From Roseovarius faecimaris (GTDB lineage Bacteria; Pseudomonadota; Alphaproteobacteria; Rhodobacterales; Rhodobacteraceae), in NCBI RefSeq assembly GCF_009762325.1, contig NZ_CP034348.1:2362501-2426500 (forward strand): 64,000 nucleotides of DNA, written 5' to 3'. The translations under genes were made by a program, and so were the position numbers. Below, one piece after another: positions 17,552 through 28,256 of the stretch (positions are counted from its first letter, which is position 1; every line of letters begins with the position of its first letter). The notes under the pieces were generated by a model. It ran no database searches and had not been told where the DNA came from. It was given only the letters and a program-made list of their open reading frames with translations.

Positions 17552-18325
17552 ATGCCGGACGATAAAATCACCCCTGCCCTGATCCGGGCCTCCGATCCGG
17601 TCACAGCGCTCAGCCTGCTGACGCGCCTGCCCCTGCCCGCCCGACAGACGACGCGCGCGGCCGAGGCCGCCTGGGCCTATCCCCTGGCCGGTCTGGTGGT
17701 CGCGGGGCTTGCGGCCCTTGTCGGTCTGGCGGCCCTGGGCCTTGGCCTGCCGGCGCCTCTTGTGGCCATGCTGGTGCTCGGCGCACAGGTGATGCTGACC
17801 GGCGCGATGCACGAAGACGGGCTTGCCGATATGGCCGACGGGTTGTGGGGCGGATGGGACAAGGCCGCGCGGCTGGAGATCATGCGCGACAGCCGGATCG
17901 GCACCTATGGCGTGATCGCGCTCTGCCTTGGCCTCGCATCTCGTTGGGCAGCACTCTGGCTGCTGTTCGATGCCGGGGCCGGACCCGCCACCGCCGCCCT
18001 TCTGGCCGGGTCTGCCCTCTCGCGCGCGGGCATGCCGGTTCTGATGGCCGCCCTGCCCCATGCGCGCAGCGACGGGCTGTCACATCTTGTCGGGGGTGTT
18101 CCGCCGCGCAGCGCCGCCCTGGGTACGGGCATTGCTGTCGCCTGTGCGCTGGCGCTTCTGGGTGCCGCCGCCTTGACCGCCACATTGTGCGCCGCCATCG
18201 TGCTGGCCGGGCTTGCTGCACTTGCCAGGCAGAAAATCGGCGGACAAACCGGCGACATCCTGGGGGCCAGTCAGCAACTGACGGAAATCGCCGTGCTCTT
18301 CACCTGCACAGCCCTTCTCACATAA
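17552..18325 (+). CDS. cobS: Adenosylcobinamide-GDP ribazoletransferase (cobalamin synthase)
   Basis: 257 residues, an integral membrane enzyme with about six hydrophobic spans. It joins adenosylcobinamide-GDP to alpha-ribazole, consuming the product of the CobT branch. The conserved acidic motif [14 protein letters not shown] and the [14 protein letters not shown] segment identify the family; the N terminus shows [15 protein letters not shown]. The gene is sometimes called cobV. It is divergent from cobT, consistent with a small lower-ligand assembly locus. Confidence 0.95.
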   Translation: MPDDKITPALIRASDPVTALSLLTRLPLPARQTTRAAEAAWAYPLAGLVVAGLAALVGLAALGLGLPAPLVAMLVLGAQVMLTGAMHEDGLADMADGLWGGWDKAARLEIMRDSRIGTYGVIALCLGLASRWAALWLLFDAGAGPATAALLAGSALSRAGMPVLMAALPHARSDGLSHLVGGVPPRSAALGTGIAVACALALLGAAALTATLCAAIVLAGLAALARQKIGGQTGDILGASQQLTEIAVLFTCTALLT

Positions 18326-18385
18326 GCGAAGGGCCAGCCCCTTTCGGAACCGGCCCCTGCTTTCATTGTTCCAGAAATACTCAGA

Positions 18386-18892
18386 TCACGCGGCGCGTGA
18401 CACCAGCACGTCGTCAACTTTCTTTGCCGCCGACACCTCGTCGCCGCCATTCACGGCCGCCACTTCGCGGGTCAGGCGCTCAAGCGCGGCCTCATAAAGC
18501 TGGCGCTCCGAATAGCTCTGCTCGCGCTGATCGTCAGTGCGGTGCAGGTCGCGCACGACCTCGGCAATGGCGATCAGATCGCCGGAATTGATCTTTTGCT
18601 CGTATTCCTGCGCCCGACGCGACCACATGGCGCGCTTCACCTTGGCCTTGCCCTTCAGCGTGGTCATCGCCTTGGACACGACATCGGGGCTCGAGAGGCT
18701 GCGCATGCCGATTTCGGTCGCCTTGTTGGTGGGCACCCGCAACGTCATCTTGTCCTTTTCGAACGAGATCACGAACAGCTCCAGCGTGATGCCGGCGATC
18801 TCCTGTTCCTCGATCGAAACGATCTGGCCCACACCATGGGCCGGGTAGACGACATAGTCATCGGGGCGGAATTCGGATTTGGTCTTGCTCAT
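18386..18892 (-). CDS. CarD family RNA polymerase-binding regulator
   Basis: 168 residues. The N-terminal Tudor-like RNA polymerase-interaction domain is clear (FRPDDYVVYPAHGVGQIVSIEE, then LELFVISFEKDKMTLRVP); the C-terminal helical DNA-binding part contains KVKRAMWSRRAQEYEQKI and GDLIAIAEVVRDLHR. CarD/CdnL proteins bind the beta subunit and stabilise open complexes at housekeeping promoters. It ends a leftward run that begins with the TPR gene at 23316. The 257-base interval 18893-19149 upstream holds no gene. Confidence 0.93.
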   Translation of the reverse strand: MSKTKSEFRPDDYVVYPAHGVGQIVSIEEQEIAGITLELFVISFEKDKMTLRVPTNKATEIGMRSLSSPDVVSKAMTTLKGKAKVKRAMWSRRAQEYEQKINSGDLIAIAEVVRDLHRTDDQREQSYSERQLYEAALERLTREVAAVNGGDEVSAAKKVDDVLVSRAA

Positions 18893-19149
18893 TCAGGTTT
18901 TCCTTACGAGGGCGCCCTTTTGAACGCATCCGCCGGGTCACAGGCCATTTGGCCGCAGGACACAAGGCAGTAAGCGCAAAGAAATCCATCCCCATGCGGC
19001 AGCACGGGCAGACGGATATCAGGCTGGAATCTTCACATGTGGCAGAATCATAACACAAAAACGGGTTTTCCGCCAGAGCAACACTGCAAAGCGATGTTTC
19101 TCCGTGGGAAAAAGAGCTTCCCGCGCTTGCAGGCGGCGCGTGTCTGCGC

Positions 19150-19485
19150 TCAGCCGCCCTCGCCGGGGTTCTCCGAGAAATACTTCATCTTGCCTTCTTC
19201 GCCGTCGCGCTCTTCGGCATTTGGCATCGGGTCTTTCTTGGAAATGATCACCGGCCACATTTCGGAATATTTCCGGTTGAACTCGACCCATTTCTCCATA
19301 TCCGGCTCGGTATCCGGGCGGATCGCATCGGCGGGGCATTCGGGCTCGCACACACCGCAGTCGATACACTCATCAGGGTGGATCACCAGCATGTTCTCGC
19401 CCTCGTAGAAACAATCGACGGGGCAGACTTCCACGCAGTCGGTGTATTTGCACTCGATGCAGGCATCGTTCACGATGTAGGTCAT
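19150..19485 (-). CDS. fdxA: Seven-iron ferredoxin (3Fe-4S/4Fe-4S)
   Basis: 111 residues from the ATG at 19485. Cysteine positions match Azotobacter-type FdI shifted by one: Cys9, Cys17 and Cys50 for the 3Fe-4S cluster, Cys21, Cys40, Cys43 and Cys46 for the 4Fe-4S cluster ([17 protein letters not shown] and [12 protein letters not shown]). The C-terminal extension ([18 protein letters not shown]) is typical of this family. It is a low-potential cytoplasmic electron carrier; its partner is not evident. Located 51 bases after hslR in a same-strand run. Confidence 0.95.
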   Translation of the reverse strand: MTYIVNDACIECKYTDCVEVCPVDCFYEGENMLVIHPDECIDCGVCEPECPADAIRPDTEPDMEKWVEFNRKYSEMWPVIISKKDPMPNAEERDGEEGKMKYFSENPGEGG

Positions 19486-19536
19486 GGCGGTCTCGTTCTG
19501 TCTTCTGCTGGGTTTCACCTAATCCAGAGACCGCGA

Positions 19537-19923
19537 TCATTCAAGCTCTTGGCGCGTCTTGTCATCGAGTTTGCGACGATCCCGCTTCGTGGGGCGGCCC
19601 TTGCCCTCATATTTCGGCGCCGGAGCCTCGGGCAGGTCGCGCGGCGGGGCGGGCGGGCTGAGGTCTTCATAGAGCGTCGCCGCTTCCGTGGCCGGGCCGC
19701 GTCTTTCACCCAGGGCGAGAATACGCACCACACGCACCCGGCGCGCCTGGGAAAAAGTCAGCACATCGCCGGGGCCAACCGCATGGGCAGGTTTCGTGAC
19801 ACGCGTCGCATTCACGCGCACATGGCCCCCGCTTACCTGCTTGGCCGAGAGGCCCCGCGTCTTGAAAAACCGGGCCTGCCAGAGCCACTTGTCGAGCCTG
19901 AGCTTGTCAGCGGTCTCGGTCAC
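19537..19923 (-). CDS. hslR: S4-domain RNA-binding protein, HslR (Hsp15) like
   Basis: 128 residues. The S4 RNA-binding fold is at residues about 7-67 (LRLDKWLWQARFFKTRGLSAK, then GGHVRVNATRVTKPAHAVGPGD). The C-terminal half is basic and disordered (KGRPTKRDRRKLDDKTRQE). E. coli Hsp15 rescues 50S subunits that carry nascent chains after heat shock; the same role here is an inference from the domain. It starts 6 bases after the stop of the helicase gene, so they are cotranscribed. Confidence 0.9.
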   Translation of the reverse strand: MTETADKLRLDKWLWQARFFKTRGLSAKQVSGGHVRVNATRVTKPAHAVGPGDVLTFSQARRVRVVRILALGERRGPATEAATLYEDLSPPAPPRDLPEAPAPKYEGKGRPTKRDRRKLDDKTRQELE

Positions 19924-19929
19924 GAAGCC

Positions 19930-22722
<2,793 letters not shown>

Positions 22723-22743
22723 GTCAGAAAATCTCCGCTGCGC

Positions 22744-23316
22744 TCAGAGGGGCTCGCCGCCCATCGTCGGGCCCAACCGGTCAAGCCCCATCTGGATGTC
22801 CTCGTGATGCGGGTGCAGCTCCAGCGCGCGCAGATAGGCATCATGCGCGAGCTCGGGCTGATTCATCTCCTCCATCAGATAGCCAAGCAGGCCGATGGCC
22901 TCGTAGTGACGCGGGTTGAGGATCAGCGCCCTCTCCAGATCAGCAAAGGACGGGCCAAAAAGCTCTGCGCGGTAATACGCAACGGCACGCAGATAATAAC
23001 CCTGCGCGAAATCGGGGGCATGATCGGTCAGCGCCGTCAGATGCTCGATGGCCACGTCGATATTGCCCGCTTCCAGCGCATCACGCCCGCGCTTGTAAAG
23101 CAGGTCCATCGACGCAGAGCCCGATTTGGACATTTCCAGCTCGATCTCGGCCGCAATCCGCCGTGCGGCGCCCGCATCCGCCTCTTTCAGCCGTGTGAAC
23201 AGCTCGTCCAGGCGCGCGTTTTCCGCCGCCGCGGCCATGCCGGAAGGTAAGGAAAACGTGACTGTCAGCAAAAGTGCCGCCACGATATTATTGAGCTTGG
23301 GGAACAATCCTCTCAT
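22744..23316 (-). CDS. TPR-repeat exported protein
   Basis: 190 residues. Residues 1-31 read as a signal peptide (NNIVAALLLTVTFSLPSGMA, then AAAENARLD). At least three tetratricopeptide-like helical pairs follow (DLLYKRGRDALEAGNIDVAI, GYYLRAVAYYRAELFGPSFA, AIGLLGYLMEEMNQPELAHD). TPR proteins scaffold complexes; no partner is named by the sequence. No strong ribosome site precedes the ATG at 23316. It is 21 bases upstream of the helicase gene on the same strand. Confidence 0.87.
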   Translation of the reverse strand: MRGLFPKLNNIVAALLLTVTFSLPSGMAAAAENARLDELFTRLKEADAGAARRIAAEIELEMSKSGSASMDLLYKRGRDALEAGNIDVAIEHLTALTDHAPDFAQGYYLRAVAYYRAELFGPSFADLERALILNPRHYEAIGLLGYLMEEMNQPELAHDAYLRALELHPHHEDIQMGLDRLGPTMGGEPL

Positions 23317-23384
23317 AACGTGGGTAGTTTAGCGCCAATTGCCGGAATGCAAAGCCCCGGCTGATCAAATCTGGAGGATCACCC

Positions 23385-23672
23385 ATGAGTGACGTTATCA
23401 CAGCCGCCGTAGAGGCTCTCAACGAAAAGGCCAGCGGTGGCTTTGACGGTGTTGCAAAATTCGTCATCGAGGACGAAGGCAGCATCGTGATCGACAGCAA
23501 CGGCGCGCGCGCCGCGGATGATGAGGCGGATGTGACCCTGTCGGCCGATGCCGACACGTTCCAGGCCATTCTCGAAGGTGACATGGACCCGGCCGCCGCC
23601 TTCATGTCGGGCAAGCTTGCCGTGGATGGCGATATGGGCCTGGCCATGAAACTGGGGAGTGTCCTCTCCTGA
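23385..23672 (+). CDS. SCP2 sterol-binding domain protein
   Basis: 95 residues, a minimal SCP2 (sterol carrier) domain: VTLSADADTFQAILEGDMDPAAAFM followed by GKLAVDGDMGLAMKLGSVLS, the usual closing motif. SCP2 domains bind acyl-CoA or other hydrophobic ligands. GGAGGATCACCC is upstream. Its TGA shares a base with the ATG of the next hydrolase gene at 23672, so the two are translationally coupled and may act on related lipids. Confidence 0.93.
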   Translation: MSDVITAAVEALNEKASGGFDGVAKFVIEDEGSIVIDSNGARAADDEADVTLSADADTFQAILEGDMDPAAAFMSGKLAVDGDMGLAMKLGSVLS

Positions 23673-24664
23673 TGGAACCTGCACCCTTTCGCTCGGATAT
23701 CGCCGACGGACCGGCGGATGGTCAGGCCTGGTGGCGGACCACCAGCGACGGGGTGCGCATCCGCATAGGCCTTTACAATCGTGAGGCCCCCAAAGGCACG
23801 GTGTTCCTCTTTCCGGGGCGCACGGAGTATATTGAAAAGTATGGCCGTGCCGCCAACCACCTCGCGGCGCAGGGCTATGCCACGCTTGCCATCGACTGGC
23901 GCGGTCAGGGTCTCGCCGACCGGCTCCTGCCCGACACCATGACAGGCCATGTGCATCACTTCAGCGACTATCAGCTTGACGTGACCGAAATGGTCGCCCT
24001 GGCCGCCGAGATGGACCTGCCCAAACCCTGGCACCTTCTGGCGCATTCGATGGGCGGATGCATCGGCCTTCGGGCGCTCTATCTCGGCCTGCCGGTCAAT
24101 TCCGCGGTCTTCTCAGGGCCGATGTGGGGTGTGCGCATTTCCGAGATCCTGCGCCCGGTGGCCTGGTCGCTGTCATGGGGCAGCCGTTACGTGGGCATGG
24201 GGCACCTCTATGCGCCCAGCACTTACGGCGCGCCCTATGTGCTGAATGAACCCTTCGAGACCAACAAGCTCACCCATGACCGCGACATGTATCAATACAT
24301 GATCGACCAGACGCTCGCCTGCCCCGAGCTGGGCCTTGGCGGGCCGAGCCTGCGCTGGCTGCACGAGGCGCTGAAGGAAACCCGCGATCTTGCGCGCCTG
24401 CCCTCGCCCGATCTGCCCTGCCTGAACATGACCGGCACGGAAGAAGACATCGTCTGCGTTCCGCGCATCCGTGGCCGCATGGCCCGCTGGCCCGGCAGCC
24501 GGATGGTCTGGGTCGACGGGGCCAAGCACGAAGTGCTGATGGAAGACGAGGCCACGCAAACCGACCTGTTCGGCCAGATCGGCGCCTTCTACGACGAACA
24601 CGCCCGGCCGATGCGCACCGCTAATCTTGAAGCACGCGCTGCGTCTGCCGCCCCAGCCCGCTGA
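23672..24664 (+). CDS. Alpha/beta hydrolase, lysophospholipase-like
   Basis: 330 residues. Alpha/beta hydrolase fold with the nucleophile Ser126 in AHSMGGCIG, an oxyanion segment near VFLFPGRTEYIEKYG, and DWRGQGLADRLL, all typical of PldB-type monoacylglycerol/lysophospholipases. A late His (GAKHEVLMED) completes the triad. It is cytoplasmic (no signal peptide). Coupled to the SCP2 gene upstream. Its last 44 bases overlap the 3' end of the convergent FAH-family gene. Confidence 0.9.
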   Translation: MEPAPFRSDIADGPADGQAWWRTTSDGVRIRIGLYNREAPKGTVFLFPGRTEYIEKYGRAANHLAAQGYATLAIDWRGQGLADRLLPDTMTGHVHHFSDYQLDVTEMVALAAEMDLPKPWHLLAHSMGGCIGLRALYLGLPVNSAVFSGPMWGVRISEILRPVAWSLSWGSRYVGMGHLYAPSTYGAPYVLNEPFETNKLTHDRDMYQYMIDQTLACPELGLGGPSLRWLHEALKETRDLARLPSPDLPCLNMTGTEEDIVCVPRIRGRMARWPGSRMVWVDGAKHEVLMEDEATQTDLFGQIGAFYDEHARPMRTANLEARAASAAPAR

Positions 24665-25448
24665 TTTCCAGAGACATTTCATCGCCTTCGGTCAGGAACC
24701 GCCTGGGATCGCGCGCCATGCCCACGCCGGGAGGGGTGCCCGTGGCGATCACATCGCCAGGCTGCAGGCTCATGATCTCGCTCAGATGCGAAATGATCTG
24801 CGCCACGGTGAAAATCATCTTGGAGGTGCTGCCGGTCTGCATCCGCTCACCATTGAGATCGAGCGTCAGGCTCAGCTCCTGCGGATCGCCCACCTCGTCC
24901 GGCGTCACCAGCCAGGGCCCGATCGGCCCGAACGTGTCGCAGCTTTTGCCCTTGGTCCATTGCCCCGACAGCTTTGACTGAAACCGCCGCTCCGACACAT
25001 CATTGACCACGCAATAGCCCGCCACATGGGAAAGCGCGTCGGCCTCGTCGACATATTTCGCGGGCTTGCCGATCACCACGCCAAGCTCCACCTCCCAATC
25101 CGCATGGCGCGAACTGCGCGGCAGATGCACCGTGTCATTAGGACCGGTGATAGACGACGTGGCTTTCATAAAGACAATCGGATGCTCGGGCGGCTCCATC
25201 CCGGTCTCGGCCGCATGGTCGGAATAGTTGAGACCGATCCCGATGAACTTGCCGATGCCCGCAACCGGCACGCCAAGGCGCGGCCGGCCGTCGACCTTGG
25301 GCAGGGCTTCGGGGGTGATTTGCGGCAGGTTGGCCAGCACGTCGCCCGCCAGATCCGGCAACACTCCACTCAAATCGCGCAGGCCGCCATCCGCATCCAG
25401 GACACCCGGCTTCTCCGCGCCCTTTTCGCCATATCGCACAAATCGCAT
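24621..25448 (-). CDS. Fumarylacetoacetate hydrolase (FAH) family protein
   Basis: 275 residues from the ATG at 25448 with GAGGAG upstream. FAH fold: IGIGLNYSDHAAETGMEPPEHPIVFMK carries the first part of the active site, DWEVELGVVIGK holds metal-binding Glu/Asp, and GDVIATGTPPGVGMA closes the family signature. Such enzymes cleave or hydrate 2-keto acids in aromatic or sugar-acid breakdown; ureidoglycolate lyase-like and 2-keto-3-deoxyfuconate-type activities are possible. Neighbours do not define the substrate. The 3' end overlaps the hydrolase gene by 44 bases. Confidence 0.92.
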   Translation of the reverse strand: MRFVRYGEKGAEKPGVLDADGGLRDLSGVLPDLAGDVLANLPQITPEALPKVDGRPRLGVPVAGIGKFIGIGLNYSDHAAETGMEPPEHPIVFMKATSSITGPNDTVHLPRSSRHADWEVELGVVIGKPAKYVDEADALSHVAGYCVVNDVSERRFQSKLSGQWTKGKSCDTFGPIGPWLVTPDEVGDPQELSLTLDLNGERMQTGSTSKMIFTVAQIISHLSEIMSLQPGDVIATGTPPGVGMARDPRRFLTEGDEMSLEISGLGRQTQRVLQD

Positions 25449-25540
25449 CTCGCCGCTCCTCATCGGTTTGCGGCAGGATAGCGGTGGACGGAGGGCGCGC
25501 AAGGGCTGGAATCCGACCGGTTATGGGCTATTTCGGCGGC

Positions 25541-26542
25541 ATGACCCTGACATTCCGCCCCGAGGGTATCTATTGCCCGGCAGGAGACTTCTACATCGAC
25601 CCCTGGCGCCCGGTAGACCGCGCGCTGATCACCCATGGCCATGCCGATCATGCGCGCCAAGGTCACGGGTCTTATCTGGCTACTGACCTGGCCGCCCCGG
25701 TCATGCGTCACCGGCTGTCAGGGATCACGCTCGACACTCTGCGCTATGGCGAGACACGCCGGATCGGCGGGGCGAGCGTTTCATTCCACCCTGCGGGTCA
25801 TGTGCCGGGGTCGGCGCAGATCCGCGTCGACGTCGGGGGCGAGGTCTGGGTGGTCTCCGGCGACTACAAAACCACACCCGACATGCTTTCAACCCCGTTC
25901 GAGCCGGTGAAATGCCACAGCTTCATCACCGAATGCACCTTCGGCCTGCCCGTTTTCACATGGCCCAACGACGCGGCTGTCGCCGCCGAGATCAACAGCT
26001 GGTGGGCTGAAAACGCCTCCAACGGCATGTTCAGCCTGCTGGGCGCCTATTCGCTGGGCAAGGCGCAGCGGGTGATGACGCTGCTCGACCCCTCCATCGG
26101 CCCGATCCTGACCCACGGCGCGGTCGAGGGCACAAATGCGGTGCTGCGCGGTCAGGGGCTCGATCTGCCTCAGACGGTTCCTGTCACGCCCGAACTCTCG
26201 GCCGCCGATCACACGGGCGCTCTGGTGCTCGCCCCGCCTTCGGCGCTCGGCTCTGCCTGGGCGCGGCGGTTCAGACCTTCAGCCACGGGTTTTGCCAGTG
26301 GCTGGATGCGCCTGCGCGGCATACGGCGGCGGCGCGCGGTGGATCGCGGCTTTGTTGTATCGGACCATGCCGATTGGAGCGGACTAAACAGTGCGATTGC
26401 CGCGACCGGTGCGGAAAACATCTATGTCACACATGGTTACACTGACATCTTCGCGCGATGGCTGAACGAGCAGGGCAAGAATGCGCAAGTCGTCCCGACC
26501 GAATTCACCGGTGAGGTTCTGGATGACGGAGAGGCCTCATGA
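25541..26542 (+). CDS. Ligase-associated metallo-beta-lactamase fold DNA nuclease
   Basis: 333 residues from ATG 25541 (an in-frame ATG at 25523 is possible). The metal-binding motif THGHADHARQG is followed by HPAGHVPGSAQI, VSGDYKTTPDML and later SDHADWSGL and VTHGYTD, as in beta-CASP/Artemis-like nucleases. Family members encoded next to an ATP-dependent DNA ligase are called ligase-associated exonucleases and act in DNA crosslink or end repair. Its stop overlaps the ligase start (ATGA at 26539), which supports a joint role. Confidence 0.92.
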   Translation: MTLTFRPEGIYCPAGDFYIDPWRPVDRALITHGHADHARQGHGSYLATDLAAPVMRHRLSGITLDTLRYGETRRIGGASVSFHPAGHVPGSAQIRVDVGGEVWVVSGDYKTTPDMLSTPFEPVKCHSFITECTFGLPVFTWPNDAAVAAEINSWWAENASNGMFSLLGAYSLGKAQRVMTLLDPSIGPILTHGAVEGTNAVLRGQGLDLPQTVPVTPELSAADHTGALVLAPPSALGSAWARRFRPSATGFASGWMRLRGIRRRRAVDRGFVVSDHADWSGLNSAIAATGAENIYVTHGYTDIFARWLNEQGKNAQVVPTEFTGEVLDDGEAS

Positions 26543-28134
26543 AGGAATTCGCAGCCCTTTATACCGCGATCGACCAGACCACCAAAACCACCGGCAAAGT
26601 CGATGCGCTGGCGCGCTATCTGACCTCGGCCCCGGATGACGACAAGCTCTGGACGATCGCGCTCTTCTCCGGCCGCCGCCCGCGCCGGGCCATCACAACG
26701 ACGAAACTCCGCGAATGGGCGGCAGAACGCGCCGGCATCCCCCTCTGGCTCTTCGAGGAAAGCTATCCGATTGTGGGCGATCTGGCTGAAACCATTGCCC
26801 TGGTCCTGCCCGAGGCGACAGCCCGCCATGAGGACAGCCTGACCACCTGGATCCTGCGCCTGCGTGCGCTGGACCAGGCGGATGAGGAAGATCGCAAATC
26901 CGCCGTGCTCGACGCCTGGGCGCGCATGCCCGCGCTGGAACGGCTCGTGTTCAACAAGCTGCTCACCGGGGGCTTTCGCGTGGGCGTCAGCCGCAAGCTC
27001 ATGACCCGGGCGCTGTCCCGTGCCACCGGACAGGACGAGGCGGCGCTGGCCCACCGGCTGATGGGGGACTGGACGCCAGAGACCACCAGCTATGCCGCCC
27101 TGATCGAAGCGCCCGACGCCGGTGCCGCGCTCTCCCGGCCCTATCCGTTCTGTCTGGCCCATGGCGTGGACGGGGACGGGCCCGAGCAGCTTGGCGATCC
27201 TCAGCACTGGCGCGCAGAATGGAAATGGGACGGCATTCGCGGCCAGCTCATCCTGCGCGGCGGCGCGTATTTCGTCTGGTCACGCGGCGAGGAGTTGATG
27301 ACCGACCGCTTTCCGGAACTCGCCCGCGCGCAGGATGAACTGCCCGACGGCACAGTCCTCGATGGCGAATTGCTGGCCTGGCATGACGACATGCCCCTAC
27401 CCTTCAACGCCCTGCAAAAACGGATCGGGCGCAAGACTGTCCCGAAGAAGCTGCTGAAAGAGGCTCCGGTGATCCTGCTGGCCTACGACCTGCTGGAGGA
27501 GAAGGGCGTCGATTTGCGCGCCCGCCCCTTCACGGAGCGGCGCGCAAGGCTTGAGAAACTGATGCAGGCCCTGCCAACGGACGCGCCTCTTCGCTGCGCC
27601 GACCTGCTCCGGTTTGATGACTGGAAGACCTTGCACGACCTGCGCGCCCAAGCCCGCGAGCATCGCGCGGAGGGGCTGATGCTCAAGCGTGCGGATAGCC
27701 CTTATCATGTGGGGCGCAAGAAGGGCGATTGGTGGAAATGGAAGCTCGACCCGCTGACCATCGACGCGGTGATGATCTATGCGCAACAAGGCAGTGGACG
27801 GCGGGCCAATCTCTTTACCGATTTCACCTTTGCCGTGCGCGACGGCAACGCTCTGGTGCCCTTCACCAAGGCCTATTCGGGCCTGACAGATGCGGAATTC
27901 CGCCAGATCACCGCCTGGGTGCGCAAGAACACCACCGACCGTTTCGGCCCTGTTCGGCAGGTAAAGCCCGAACATGTGTTCGAGATTGCCTTCGAAGGGA
28001 TCCAGGAGAGCCCGCGGCACAAATCCGGCGTCGCGCTTCGCTTTCCACGGATGAAACGCTGGCGGCATGACAAACCTGTGACCGAGGCGAACACGCTCGA
28101 CGACCTCAAGAAAATGCTGGCGCAACATGGATGA
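26539..28134 (+). CDS. ATP-dependent DNA ligase (cisplatin damage response type)
   Basis: 531 residues. The N-terminal 200 residues are the helical DNA-binding domain; the adenylation domain carries the nucleotide-accepting Lys229 in EWKWDGIRGQ, followed by motif III-like DGTVLDGELLAW, and motif V KGDWWKWKLDPL. The C-terminal OB fold ends in LRFPRMKRWRHDKP. This architecture is the archaeal/eukaryal-type ligase seen in alphaproteobacteria beside the nuclease gene, not the NAD-dependent LigA. It seals nicks in a repair setting. A 20-bp palindrome begins at the base after the stop. Confidence 0.95.
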   Translation: MKEFAALYTAIDQTTKTTGKVDALARYLTSAPDDDKLWTIALFSGRRPRRAITTTKLREWAAERAGIPLWLFEESYPIVGDLAETIALVLPEATARHEDSLTTWILRLRALDQADEEDRKSAVLDAWARMPALERLVFNKLLTGGFRVGVSRKLMTRALSRATGQDEAALAHRLMGDWTPETTSYAALIEAPDAGAALSRPYPFCLAHGVDGDGPEQLGDPQHWRAEWKWDGIRGQLILRGGAYFVWSRGEELMTDRFPELARAQDELPDGTVLDGELLAWHDDMPLPFNALQKRIGRKTVPKKLLKEAPVILLAYDLLEEKGVDLRARPFTERRARLEKLMQALPTDAPLRCADLLRFDDWKTLHDLRAQAREHRAEGLMLKRADSPYHVGRKKGDWWKWKLDPLTIDAVMIYAQQGSGRRANLFTDFTFAVRDGNALVPFTKAYSGLTDAEFRQITAWVRKNTTDRFGPVRQVKPEHVFEIAFEGIQESPRHKSGVALRFPRMKRWRHDKPVTEANTLDDLKKMLAQHG

Positions 28135-28184
28135 GAAAATTCGTACGAATTTTCTTTGACCAAGATTTTTCGTACGAAAAATCT
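28135..28184. promoter_or_regulatory. Pair of perfect palindromes with common core TTCGTACGAA
   Basis: Palindrome 1, 28135-28154, is GAAAATTCGTACGAATTTTC, beginning at the first base after the ligase stop. Palindrome 2, 28163-28184, has 11-base perfect arms (AGATTTTTCGT and its complement). Both are centred on GTAC, with centres 29 bases apart, in an AT-rich island between the ligase and pepF genes. They could be operator sites for a dimeric regulator, or hairpins ending ligase transcription (the first is followed by TTT). Confidence 0.6.
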
Positions 28185-28256
28185 CAACCCCGCGATCACC
28201 TTGAGACTACCGGCCTGTCGGCATATGTGTAACCCCAGCACAACAGGAGACCGCAT

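Noticed and set aside
18331..18360. GGGCC...GGCCC repeat between cobS and carD as a terminator
   Set aside because: Only a 5-base stem with a long loop and no good T run; too weak to list as a feature.
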